Source: Pseudomonas sp. R5(2019) (lineage in GTDB: Bacteria > Pseudomonadota > Gammaproteobacteria > Pseudomonadales > Pseudomonadaceae). Taken from it: a DNA stretch of 64,000 bases. Within the stretch, counting starts at the first letter, position 1. Every line of letters begins with the position of its first letter. Of this stretch, positions 18,501 through 26,773 are shown in pieces. The notes under the pieces were generated by a model, which saw only the letters and a program-made list of their open reading frames with translations, was not told the origin of the DNA and made no database searches. Both the position numbers and the translations under genes were made by a program. The stretch covers positions 81,096-145,095 of the forward strand of contig NZ_JAAAMT010000011.1 in assembly GCF_009905435.1 (NCBI RefSeq), given 5' to 3'.

Positions 18501-21107
18501 ATCACCAACAGCGAGAGCGAGGCGAAAGCCAGCGGCGCGAAGATGAACGCCGAGAAAGGTATCGCTTCTGTAGCGTGCTATTTCAAATGGCTTTCCGCGC
18601 CTCCCGGCGTGGAGACCATCGGCGATGAACAGAAGGGCTACAGCTTCAGTGGTACCGTGTCGGAGCTTGGCACCTATCCCATCGCGTGGGAACTGGTCGC
18701 TTACAGCCCTTTGGGCGAAGCGTTCCCCGTCACCCTGTCGAAGCAGACCATGACCGTTGATGTGGTCAACCCGCCGCCACCCTCGATTGATGTTCAGTCC
18801 ACCAGGCTCATTGCCGAAAATCTGTATACCGTGCAGAAAAAGCCAACCAATATTGGCACCGTGAACTTCGTCGGCTTGGCCGAGGGTGCTGTGGTGTACA
18901 AAGTGCTGCGCGGGGGAACGGTGATTGCCGACTCGTCCGACAAGGCCGAGTACGCCAAAAAAACTGCCTCTTACCGCTTGAACAGCGAGACGCAAGGCAG
19001 TCTCTGGGCGAATCAGTCATACACCCTCATGGCCAGCTACGTGAAGCTGCCGGACATCACCATTGCCAAGGAGATCAGGACGGTCACGGTTCCCGACGAC
19101 GACATGTCGATGAAGGTCAATACCGAACTGAGCAAGGCCTTGTCCAGTGACACGATCCCCGTCACTGTTGGCTTCTATAACAAGTCCAACGTCAACACGC
19201 CGTACAGCGTTGCAGACGCCGGTGATTGGTCAGTGCGACTGGTGGATGTGAAGTCGGCCAAAAACCGCCATCCAATTTCGTCCTGGGTACCGGTCAACAG
19301 TGACGGTACCGTGACGATCGACCTTCCTCTGAACTTGAGCGCCGGGGACACCATGCACGTTGGCTCGGAAGGTACGCTGGCCAGCCAACAAGACGGCTTC
19401 GAGATGTCGAAGACTTCTGCCAACACCGTGACAATTACTGTGCTCGATGCTTCCCCTGTGCAGGGTGAGTTGAAGTCGTACAAGGTCTCCGGGGTTGCGC
19501 CGTTGGCCGTGTCTACCTCTCTTGTCTCCGATCAGAAGGACTTGGTAAGTCTGGTCGAATGGCAAATAAGCGAGGACAACGGTGCGAGTTGGAAAGGTAT
19601 CGAGGGATCGCCTACCGTCGCGAGCAAAATGCTCTCGCACGTCTATGACGTTGGCATTCATCAAGTGCGGGCAAGGTTGACCAACAAATATTCAGGTGTC
19701 CAGTCGTACACCTCCACGCTCCAAATTCAGGCCTACCACGTACCGAATGCCCGTTATATCAAAGGCCCAACGGTCATGCTCATGGGGCAACAGGGCGATA
19801 TGTACGTCACAGACAAAGAAGGAAACAGGCTGACCGACAGCAATGAGATTGTCTATGAATGGAGCACCGACCGGGGGGAAACTTGGGCGGTCTCCGAGGA
19901 CAAATATGTTTTTAACCATACCAGTGAGATTGGCAACTACCCCCTCTGGGCGCGTATCCGCTACGCCAGTTCCCCAGCTGAAGACAGCTACGCGTACAAG
20001 ATCGTCAAAACAGCGGTGTCCGTCAGGAAGACGGCCAAGGTCACGATAGGCCTTGTTGGCACATCTCAGCCGGAGGTGAACAAGTCAAACCTATACGCCG
20101 CTACCGTCAATCTTCCTTACTCGAACATGCAGGGGCAGGTCGTAGGCAGATTCACTCTACCCGATGGCTCTATCGTGGAAGGTTTCACCCTGGATTACCG
20201 GCCCACGGTAAAGCCTACTGGCACCGAATTGATCATGTTTGAGGCGTGGATCGAAGGCTATGAAACGGACTCCAAGCGTACCGTGACCAAAAAGCTCCGT
20301 GCTTGGGAATATGCCTGGCCGGTGTTCTCACTTCGCGCCATTGATGATCCGGGTCTCTATGCGCCCATGTCCCTCGACATGCGGGTAGAAAGTGTGGGCA
20401 GCACCACCCGCATTGAAGAGTTGTCGTATGAATGGGAACTGCCTGAGTCTGGCAACTTCGTGATGACTAATGGCCGACTGGACACCCGGCGAGTGGCGAG
20501 TGTCACTGAGCCGGGCACCTATCCGGTAAAGGTCACCATCAGCGATGCCCGTGGCAATCGGACTGTCCTGGAGCAGGACTTTGTGATTTCCAAAGCACCG
20601 CCTTGGATCATTGACTTGCAATGGACTGGATCAAACTCAACCAATCGGGCGACTCTCAATATTCGGACCAAACCGCAGATCACCAGAGGGCACAAATACG
20701 ATTCGATCAAAGGCTACAGCTATAAGGTCAATGGTAGAGAGGTGGCGGCTGACTCCCGCTATGTGAACCTCGATTTCCCTACCCCCGGTCGGTACACCCT
20801 GGCACTGGACCTGACCACAGAGCTGGGTTTCGGAAGCCATGGCCAAACCGAAATTGAGGTAGTTGAGAACAAAATACCTGTATGCGAGTTCGCCGTTAAA
20901 CAGACTTCAACAGCGTACGTAGTCTCGTCAAAATGTGGGGATGAAGACGGTAAGATGGCGTCTTATGAGTGGTCTATCGACAATCAGATTCAAGCGATTC
21001 GCGGTAGCTCGATCTCCATCAGCAAACGCTCCTATCCTGTGAAACCGAAAATTCAACTCGTTGGGGTTGATGATTCAGGCGGCAGATCTAACCCAGTTAC
21101 CTGGTAA
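15510..21107 (+). CDS. giant secreted bacterial Ig-like repeat protein
   Basis: 1865 aa from ATG 15510 (the frame also opens at TTG 15489; neither start has a clear ribosome-binding site). A signal peptide ends at about SSSAFA (residue 27). The rest is a chain of beta-rich domains of about 90-100 residues. Repeated strand signatures such as YKLTVTVQDESGNTT, SYEWELPESG and YPVKVTISDARGN are typical of Ig-like/PKD folds. Known precedent: IncHI plasmids such as R27 encode large Ig-like exoproteins needed for conjugation. Lying between the pilin gene and dsbC, it is probably part of the transfer region. Base use changes near 18440 from AT-richer to GC-richer, suggesting a mosaic gene. The exact domain count needs a profile search. 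Confidence 0.8.
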   Translation: MKIRSFGAFKLTLVTAALGLSSSAFAEVLQYKFTDTDGQEKSVSSSLGYVNPKAAFTVSISAGIDRKVKVTLLKEDDTPVSTATSKLIGSADRFTIADKSYYGAELRFTKPVDGSYKLLAETLSSKDVVVSSETVNLVIDSSPPVLGAWSWGMNYGRGTAPDGLPIFSTVEARHITLNVADSSDVSKATYETFEHAQDGTVKQVRQGIVNVIADSNKVMLGTGGVNSIGNSQFPVGAQGKYSIKFIVEDKAGNHSNSTLNFWNNSKCGAVPEPVAIQDSSYTGPGYMGVSGFRSLEGQSTTPVSQNPARVMFRLPNREVQATDEGKIFGGYASGAQDYTIVKSEGGLTYFIVKETIKDNGQMNWNSVGWTNNSTWRCSALAVKNPVFSDGTKPPVQISTSPYIEGYGWLGLSVTTKGGSFARDLTISKIRATAEPRAYNQVVALGYGASCVIPAGASECIADTNLKFNTTGTASYYHSRPFIYREGQPEARTSTDKAVYVWEWDGSDPVIDKLVSHDTLNKVVVFSGIELFSGSTWGRVIMAAGGLVAKNATGTEVKLSSSQMTNSGNNTVFTASYKSLKSGTWNIFGWAQDNYGNYGEKELFSINNDGEAPTVRFNTPNANIVSLDDIKVVVGDDVTERPKITSVKLEGGPSNSVVYLAVREITPNEYNLEYPVIFPSLGAGYKLTVTVQDESGNTTTNKLDFKYEPPTVGLEEDGFGIPSVGQYAWVHANGKFPFYSETLTNYEGTPLTGSYELTGTLRLDSTSGPISINGVILKPGETKNIGSFDFTSSKGHLALPVYSVKNGSEGVANLLVTSGAPGASIVVGSFNIWSPKVSVDPFETKLDGRILIDVFSIALKDSSGKCNWRPKSEINSISSVDIISSPACFNTALENGLEFYQDKNYSVLQSRLAQVTSTYIPAGSASGAKMKGTYLNSSGSREQVVIELPVESVELKLNARDASDSIKFGDDSAKITLYRSIQSINQSLVQTSGPSCGSITNSESEAKASGAKMNAEKGIASVACYFKWLSAPPGVETIGDEQKGYSFSGTVSELGTYPIAWELVAYSPLGEAFPVTLSKQTMTVDVVNPPPPSIDVQSTRLIAENLYTVQKKPTNIGTVNFVGLAEGAVVYKVLRGGTVIADSSDKAEYAKKTASYRLNSETQGSLWANQSYTLMASYVKLPDITIAKEIRTVTVPDDDMSMKVNTELSKALSSDTIPVTVGFYNKSNVNTPYSVADAGDWSVRLVDVKSAKNRHPISSWVPVNSDGTVTIDLPLNLSAGDTMHVGSEGTLASQQDGFEMSKTSANTVTITVLDASPVQGELKSYKVSGVAPLAVSTSLVSDQKDLVSLVEWQISEDNGASWKGIEGSPTVASKMLSHVYDVGIHQVRARLTNKYSGVQSYTSTLQIQAYHVPNARYIKGPTVMLMGQQGDMYVTDKEGNRLTDSNEIVYEWSTDRGETWAVSEDKYVFNHTSEIGNYPLWARIRYASSPAEDSYAYKIVKTAVSVRKTAKVTIGLVGTSQPEVNKSNLYAATVNLPYSNMQGQVVGRFTLPDGSIVEGFTLDYRPTVKPTGTELIMFEAWIEGYETDSKRTVTKKLRAWEYAWPVFSLRAIDDPGLYAPMSLDMRVESVGSTTRIEELSYEWELPESGNFVMTNGRLDTRRVASVTEPGTYPVKVTISDARGNRTVLEQDFVISKAPPWIIDLQWTGSNSTNRATLNIRTKPQITRGHKYDSIKGYSYKVNGREVAADSRYVNLDFPTPGRYTLALDLTTELGFGSHGQTEIEVVENKIPVCEFAVKQTSTAYVVSSKCGDEDGKMASYEWSIDNQIQAIRGSSISISKRSYPVKPKIQLVGVDDSGGRSNPVTW

Positions 21108-21113
21108 CACACG

Positions 21114-21135
21114 AGCGGGCCGCAAGGCCCGCTTT
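21114..21135 (+). terminator. intrinsic terminator after the giant Ig-like gene
   Basis: AGCGGGCC, GCAA tetraloop, GGCCCGCT, then a short T run. A second, nearly identical stem lies 150 bp further on. Confidence 0.75.
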
Positions 21136-21271
21136 CTATTTGCCCTTCGATACACCTCCAACGCCAATCACTCCCACTGGGCCAGCTACCCGAACCACCT
21201 AAGATTCAAATGGTGGTGGACGATTCTGGAGCATGCTCAGCAGTCGTCGCCTGGCAGGTACACATTTAGAA

Positions 21272-21299
21272 AGCGGGCCACTGGTCCGCTATTTTTTTT
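21272..21299 (+). terminator. second tandem terminator upstream of dsbC
   Basis: AGCGGGCC, loop ACT, GGTCCGCT with one G-T pair, then an A and a long T run. The stem repeats that at 21114. The about 135 bp between them shows no convincing gene. Confidence 0.8.
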
Positions 21300-21382
21300 A
21301 TTTATGCAATTATTCGTCAAATTCGACCAGTTTCAGAGTTATGCCAATGGCAGACTCCTCCTATAAATCTAGGAGGTGACTA

Positions 21383-22138
21383 ATGAAACTGACGAACATT
21401 GCCTTGGGAGTTCTACTTTGTGTGAGCTTTTCCCAGGCTCAGGCGGCAATCGAACCTATCTTTCCTGAGAGCTTTACCGCCGACGCAGCGCAGAAGTCAC
21501 CAGCGCAGAAAGTTGAGCAACAAGTGGCAGACCAAGTTGTAACGCTTCCAGCAACTGGAGTTCTTGCCACGGAAAAAGGTGGCAAGGTTGTCGTCATTAC
21601 TACGAACGGACGTTATACGATAATCGGTGAAATCATCGACAACTGGTCAAAGAAAAGTTTGACCTCGCTGGGTGCAATCCGAGATAGCGCGCAAAAAATC
21701 CCTATTCAAGACATGAAGCTGAACTTTGCTGAGTTTGAACCAATTACAGTTGGTACAGGCCCTAAAAGCATTGTGATTTTCACGGACCCGTATTGCGGGT
21801 ACTGCAAGAAGGTTATTGATCAAGTCAAAGATCTGGACCCGAAAGAGTACACCGTGCAGATTCTCACCCTTGGCTTGTTAGGAAAGGAGAGCGAGCAGAG
21901 GGTAGCTGACATCTACTGCGCGGAGGATAAACGCAAAGCAAATGCATTGTTCCTCGCGGGCGACAACACGACACCAATAAAGCGGGTACCTGGTACGTGC
22001 GACGGAGAGGCGTTCATGAAGCGAAGTGTGGCTGCCCAGATATTTGGGGTAGCTGCCGTACCGTTTATCATCCGAAATGACGGGCGGTATATGGCGGGAC
22101 TTCCCAAGTCGTCTTTGAAAGACTTTCTGAACAACTGA
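21383..22138 (+). CDS. dsbC: DsbC-family periplasmic thiol:disulfide isomerase
   Basis: 251 aa. The signal peptide is cleaved near QAQA (residue 21-22). An N-terminal dimerisation-like region is followed by a thioredoxin domain with active site CGYC near residue 138 (FTDPYCGYCKKV) and cis-Pro region AAVPFIIRNDG. A second Cys pair (IYCAED and GTCDGE) also matches DsbC. A very strong ribosome-binding site, AGGAGGTGA, precedes ATG. It heads the traC-traU operon, as in SXT and IncC elements, where a DsbC folds Cys-rich transfer proteins. Confidence 0.9.
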   Translation: MKLTNIALGVLLCVSFSQAQAAIEPIFPESFTADAAQKSPAQKVEQQVADQVVTLPATGVLATEKGGKVVVITTNGRYTIIGEIIDNWSKKSLTSLGAIRDSAQKIPIQDMKLNFAEFEPITVGTGPKSIVIFTDPYCGYCKKVIDQVKDLDPKEYTVQILTLGLLGKESEQRVADIYCAEDKRKANALFLAGDNTTPIKRVPGTCDGEAFMKRSVAAQIFGVAAVPFIIRNDGRYMAGLPKSSLKDFLNN

Positions 22139-22152
22139 ATAGGTACGACAAC

Positions 22153-24591
22153 ATGGGCGCCTTTATCAGCCGCTTTCTGAACGCTCGGGACAAGTTCTAC
22201 AAATTGTGTCCAGTCCTGGCTTACGACGCAGATAATTTCATGTTTCAATGTGAGGGAAACATGATTTCTTTTGGGTTTGTATGCCAGCCTCTTAATGGCA
22301 CGAACGGAAAGGAAGCCTCACAACTTCGAGCAACTTTGTCCGCTGGTTGGCCTGCTGGCTCTATCGTGCAGTTTGACCTTGTTTGCCATCAAAACATCAC
22401 CGCCGATATTAACCGTATGCTGGAAATGCGCGAAGACTGTCCGCAACGGACTCTGCGCGATGCAATCGTGAAGCGAGGCGAATTCCTACAGTCTAAAACC
22501 TTGCATCCTATTGACTCCAATGGTGTTAGGGTCCGTGACCACGTTTTGCTTATTACCGCAAAAATCAAAATCTCCGCAACGTTCCCAACCGAAACCGAAA
22601 TAATTGGTGCCAGTGAGTTAAGAGCAACCTTGGAAACCACTCTAATCAATAGTGGCTTTCAACCGAAAGTATTGGACTCATACAGTTATATCAACGTCAT
22701 GAGTTCAATTCTTAACCTTGGTAAAGACGTATCTTGGCGGGACGGTCGAAAGATCGATGTCGATGAAGACGCGCTAATCGCCTCCCAGATACTTGACTAT
22801 GATAAGGACGTTACGGTCTTCAAGGACTGCATACAGATTGGAGATCATTACGCGAGGACACTTAGCGTTAAGCGATATCCTCGGGGTGTATACCAGGGCG
22901 AAGCTTCTTATTATCTCGGCGACCTGATGTCCGGATCGGTCGGAATTCGATGCAACTGCATCTTATCGTTCACCATGCTGTTCCCTGACCAGCAGAGCAA
23001 AAAGGGTGAATTGAATCGGATGCGTAACTGGACCATCAAACAAGCGCAGGGCCCTATCATTAACTTTGTCCCGAGGATACGGGAGAAGAAAGAAGGGTTC
23101 GATATCCTATTCAAAAAGCTGGATGAGGGCGAGCCGGTCATTCGCGGAAAATTTACCTGCGTGGTTTTCGCCGAAAACCGAGATCAATTGGTCAAAAACA
23201 CATCTGCTGCAAAGTCTTACTTCGCCATTCGTCAGTTCGGCATGCTCCCAGACAAATACATGGCGCTACCAATCTTCCTAAATGCTCTACCGATGTTCAC
23301 AGAAGAATCGGCCGCCATGGAGTTGTTCCGGTACCGTACTTTTTCCGCGTCTCAAGCAATCGCCCTGGCCCCGCTGTACTCGGATTGGAAGGGGACGCCG
23401 ACGCCTCAGCTCTGCTTTACAAGTCGCAACGGCCAGCTCATGACACTGGACTTGTTTGACTCGCAGACCTCCTATAACGCCATTGTTGCGGCAGAGTCTG
23501 GTTCAGGTAAGTCATTCCTTACCAACTACCTGATCACTGCCTACCGCTCAACAGGCGCAAAAGTTTGGGTTATCGACGTGGGGTTCTCATACCAGAAAAT
23601 CTGTGAGGAGTATCGCGGAGATTTCGTGGATTTCGATCCTTCAAAGAATCTTTGCTGTAACCCATTCGAACTCATCCAGAACTATTTTGGTGACGATGAA
23701 GACGATGATGAAGGCGGTGACGAAGACCTTATCATCGGCTTGCTGGAAGCGATGGCTGCTCCAACCGAGCCTTTAATCGATAGGCAACGAGCGGCATTGA
23801 AGGAACACACCGCAAACGTCTACCGGGTCAAAGGCAACAACATGATTGTTGACGACATTGCCGAAGCATTGATTGCTGATGAAGACACACGCGTAAAAGA
23901 TATTGGCAAACAGCTATACCCTTTCACGACCAAGGGTACGTACGGTAAATATTTTAATGGCAAGAACAACGTTGACTTTAATAATCCGTTCACTATCTTG
24001 GAGCTGTCCAGACTTGAGGGCCGTAAGCACCTTCAGCAAGTAGTTCTGCTACAACTTATTTACCAAATTCAAAAAGATATGTACATGGGAGATCGTAGCA
24101 CACGAAAAATCCTGATTATCGACGAAGCATGGGCACTGCTTCGGGAAGGTAACATTGCCAAGTTTATTGAAACTGGTTATCGTCGTTTCCGTAAATACAA
24201 TGGTTCAGCTATTACCATCACGCAGTCAATTAACGACCTTTACGAGGGTTCTGCCGGTAAAGCAATTGCCGACAACTCCCCGTATACCTTCCTTCTAGGT
24301 CAGAAATCCGGCGCACTCGATACAGCGAAAAAAGAGAAGCGCCTTGACCTGAACGATACCGGTTACGAATTTCTGAAAACTGTGAGATCCATTCGCGGCG
24401 TTTATTCCGAAATTTTTATTCTGTCGAACTCCGGTTCCGGCATCGCTCGGTTATTTGTAGATAAGTTTTCGCTCTTGCTCTATTCGACCAACCCGGATGA
24501 TGTCAACGCCATTGCGGTGAAAAAGAGTCAGGGCATGGAAACGGCGGCGGCCATTCAGGCAGTCATGCATGATCGCGGTTGGGACATTTAA
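22153..24591 (+). CDS. traC: type IV secretion ATPase TraC (VirB4-like)
   Basis: 812 aa. Walker A is ESGSGKS near residue 450; Walker B is LIIDEAW near residue 656, followed by RRFRKYNGSAITITQSINDL. The N-terminal half is the TraC_F-type part. A short acidic insert (DDEDDDEGGDEDLI, about 515-530) lies between the motifs. This is the cytoplasmic ATPase that powers pilus assembly. It lies 14 bp after dsbC. Confidence 0.94.
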   Translation: MGAFISRFLNARDKFYKLCPVLAYDADNFMFQCEGNMISFGFVCQPLNGTNGKEASQLRATLSAGWPAGSIVQFDLVCHQNITADINRMLEMREDCPQRTLRDAIVKRGEFLQSKTLHPIDSNGVRVRDHVLLITAKIKISATFPTETEIIGASELRATLETTLINSGFQPKVLDSYSYINVMSSILNLGKDVSWRDGRKIDVDEDALIASQILDYDKDVTVFKDCIQIGDHYARTLSVKRYPRGVYQGEASYYLGDLMSGSVGIRCNCILSFTMLFPDQQSKKGELNRMRNWTIKQAQGPIINFVPRIREKKEGFDILFKKLDEGEPVIRGKFTCVVFAENRDQLVKNTSAAKSYFAIRQFGMLPDKYMALPIFLNALPMFTEESAAMELFRYRTFSASQAIALAPLYSDWKGTPTPQLCFTSRNGQLMTLDLFDSQTSYNAIVAAESGSGKSFLTNYLITAYRSTGAKVWVIDVGFSYQKICEEYRGDFVDFDPSKNLCCNPFELIQNYFGDDEDDDEGGDEDLIIGLLEAMAAPTEPLIDRQRAALKEHTANVYRVKGNNMIVDDIAEALIADEDTRVKDIGKQLYPFTTKGTYGKYFNGKNNVDFNNPFTILELSRLEGRKHLQQVVLLQLIYQIQKDMYMGDRSTRKILIIDEAWALLREGNIAKFIETGYRRFRKYNGSAITITQSINDLYEGSAGKAIADNSPYTFLLGQKSGALDTAKKEKRLDLNDTGYEFLKTVRSIRGVYSEIFILSNSGSGIARLFVDKFSLLLYSTNPDDVNAIAVKKSQGMETAAAIQAVMHDRGWDI

Positions 24592-24609
24592 ATCTAAGGG
24601 AGCGCCGTA

Positions 24610-24900
24610 ATGACGGATCAAAAGGAACGTGTAATTACCCCAGTGACAGCAATTATCGTTGCTGTTTTGATGTCATGTATATGCACGGTAGTGCTCATAG
24701 ACTATCTGGCACCCGAACCTGACCGCATCGCGGTGCTTAATCTACGGGTTGGGTTAACTGGTGAACAAGGCGAAGAGCTAATCAATCGCGCCCAGGATCT
24801 TGCGAAGGCAGGCTATGTCGTTATTAACGCCAACCAATTGGCAGCGTGGCCAACAGAATTGGAACTGCTTCCAATACCAGAACGCAAGGCATCCAAATGA
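24610..24900 (+). CDS. TrbI-like small membrane protein
   Basis: 96 aa with one N-terminal membrane helix (VTAIIVAVLMSCICTVVLIDYL) and a short periplasmic part. Position between traC and traW, size, topology and the pattern of a helical segment followed by VVINANQL fit TrbI of F-type systems, which affects pilus length or retraction in F. Sequence support is weak, so the name is mainly from context. Its stop overlaps the start of the peptidase gene (ATGA). Confidence 0.55.
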   Translation: MTDQKERVITPVTAIIVAVLMSCICTVVLIDYLAPEPDRIAVLNLRVGLTGEQGEELINRAQDLAKAGYVVINANQLAAWPTELELLPIPERKASK

Positions 24901-25523
24901 AAATGCAGACAAAACTCGACAAGTGGAAAAAGTCTCGCCTTGAAAAGAGAGCGAAGTCGGTAGAACGGCGAATAATGCTCGCTGTGAATGCCGCGAACCT
25001 CCCAAGACGCTCCCTCATTCAAAGGCTCCTGCACAACCCAAACAAGAAGCCTTGGAAGACCTTTGCCCCTAAGGTCGTGCTGGTTTGCACTCTGGTTGCG
25101 CCAGTGTTCATTTATGCCTTTGACCGATACTCGGTGGGCATCGATCCCCAAAATAAACAATGCCTACCATGGCGCATCTTCCTGATCGACAAGTACGACA
25201 AAACGCCCGTTCGAGGAGAAACTTTTGCGTTTAAGTCTGAGTACATGGAGCGGTATGGCCAGGGCATCAAGTTCGTGGACGGCGTGCCTGGTGATCTTGT
25301 AGTGGTTGATGCCGAGAAAACCACAGTCAATGGCAAGGTTGTTGGCCACGGCCTGATGTTTGCAGAAAAGCTCGGTTTCACACCTCAACAGCTCAGCCGG
25401 TCTGGCCACGTGCCTGCCGGAAAGATCTGGCTGATGGGCCGCACCGATAACAGCTTTGACTCGCGCTACTGGAACTCCATCTCAGCGTCTTCAATCATCG
25501 GGAGAGCGTATCCCATATGGTAA
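24897..25523 (+). CDS. S26 family conjugation signal peptidase (TrhF/TraF-type) with Cys at the nucleophile position
   Basis: 208 aa. A basic N-terminus and one membrane helix (about 63-80) precede a periplasmic S26 domain. The Lys box is IKFVDGVPGD, with Lys at residue 125 aligning with the LepB general base (family pattern IKRAVGLPGD). The C-terminal box TDNSFDSRYW matches the S26 box E. At the usual SMP site the sequence reads QCLPWRIFLID, with Cys at residue 89 instead of Ser. The protein is expected to process pilin or other transfer proteins; whether Cys works as nucleophile is unknown. It overlaps the genes on both sides. Confidence 0.82.
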   Translation: MKMQTKLDKWKKSRLEKRAKSVERRIMLAVNAANLPRRSLIQRLLHNPNKKPWKTFAPKVVLVCTLVAPVFIYAFDRYSVGIDPQNKQCLPWRIFLIDKYDKTPVRGETFAFKSEYMERYGQGIKFVDGVPGDLVVVDAEKTTVNGKVVGHGLMFAEKLGFTPQQLSRSGHVPAGKIWLMGRTDNSFDSRYWNSISASSIIGRAYPIW

Positions 25524-26773
25524 CGCCACCAATTCGTTTGGCTCACTGCTGGGTGGTCGCGGCGTGCCTTAGTGGTTCCATCCCGGCGTGGGCCACCGAA
25601 CTCGACATGCATGACATGCAGAGCCTCAGCCAACAGCTCAAAAGCAATGCCCTGAGCCTGGATGACCAAGTGCTGATTGACGGCACCCGCAAGCGAGCGC
25701 AGGAGCGCGCAGACCAAGATACCGCGTGGATCGGTGACATACAGAAGAAACGCCAAGAGCAAGTGGCCGAGCTGATCCGCAATGGCGCATTACCTATCGG
25801 CGGATCGAGCGGGGAACAGACAGGCAATGGCAAGCCGTTCCCGAACAGGGCGGTGGAGCAGGGACCAGTCACCTACGTGCTGGTTTCATGGTCCATGCCG
25901 CGCACAGAGCTGCTGGAGATCATGGACCGGATGCAGGGGCAGAACGCGGCGGTCGTTTTCCGTGGCATCCCAAAGTCCACCACCATGCTCGATGCCCTGG
26001 AGCAAATGAACTCGTTAACCGTTGAGTCCAAGTCGGAAGTGTCCGTGTTGATAGATCCGTTCCTATTTCAGCGCACCAATACGGATGTGGTGCCAACCGT
26101 CGTAAAGGAGGAGGACCAGAAACTTATTGCGAAGGTCTCTGGACTTTCAACGACGGATTATTTGGAGCAAGCCTTATCCGAAGGGAAAAGCGGCGACCTG
26201 GGGGTACGTGGGCCTACTCTCAGCATCCTCGAACCTGACTTCATGAGCCTGGTTCAAGAGCGAATTGAGAAGCTGGATTTCGAGGAGATGAAAACCAAAG
26301 CTCTCGCTCGCTACTGGAAAAACAAGAAGCTTGAAATCCTGCCCACTGCGACAGAACACGACGTTAGGCACGTCGATGCGTCGGTTATTCTGCCGTCGGA
26401 CATCACCTCGCCAAACGGCGATGTAGTGGCAAGAGCCGGATCGATCAATCCGCTCAAGCTGCGCAAATTTACGCAGCGTGTTGTGTTCATTGATGCCACA
26501 TCGAGTTGGCAGGTTGAATTCGCCAAGAACCAGGTGGAGCAATTCAAAAGCAAGCAACGGGTCACCGTCATTACAACGAATGTTGATGCTGACGATGGTT
26601 GGAGCACGTTCGGCAAAACCTCTGATTACATCGGTGCGAGAATTGGGCTTCTGGACGAAGGTCTGAAAAACCGCTTTCAGATTCAAAAAATCCCTTCCGT
26701 GCTCACAGCCAATGACAGTGACTTCATCGTCGAAGAGTTTCCTGAAGCAAGCGCGGAGGGTGCTCAACTATGA
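25517..26773 (+). CDS. traW: fused TrbC-TraW conjugative pilus assembly protein
   Basis: 418 aa. The signal peptide ends near IPAWA (residue 26). The N-terminal half has the TrbC pattern (VLVSWSMPRTELLEIMDRMQ then VVFRGIPKSTTMLDALE, VSVLIDPFLFQR). The C-terminal half has the TraW pattern (LGVRGPTLSILEPDFMSLV, RVVFIDATSSWQVEFA, IPSVLTA). F has separate traW and trbC genes; joined forms are known in other F-type clusters. This periplasmic protein works with TraU and TrbC in pilus assembly and is flanked by overlapping trhF-like and traU genes. Confidence 0.88.
   Translation: MVTPPIRLAHCWVVAACLSGSIPAWATELDMHDMQSLSQQLKSNALSLDDQVLIDGTRKRAQERADQDTAWIGDIQKKRQEQVAELIRNGALPIGGSSGEQTGNGKPFPNRAVEQGPVTYVLVSWSMPRTELLEIMDRMQGQNAAVVFRGIPKSTTMLDALEQMNSLTVESKSEVSVLIDPFLFQRTNTDVVPTVVKEEDQKLIAKVSGLSTTDYLEQALSEGKSGDLGVRGPTLSILEPDFMSLVQERIEKLDFEEMKTKALARYWKNKKLEILPTATEHDVRHVDASVILPSDITSPNGDVVARAGSINPLKLRKFTQRVVFIDATSSWQVEFAKNQVEQFKSKQRVTVITTNVDADDGWSTFGKTSDYIGARIGLLDEGLKNRFQIQKIPSVLTANDSDFIVEEFPEASAEGAQL

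Noticed and set aside
19230..19664. Minus-strand ORFs under the giant Ig-like gene
   Set aside because: GC-rich shadow frames without start signals or families.
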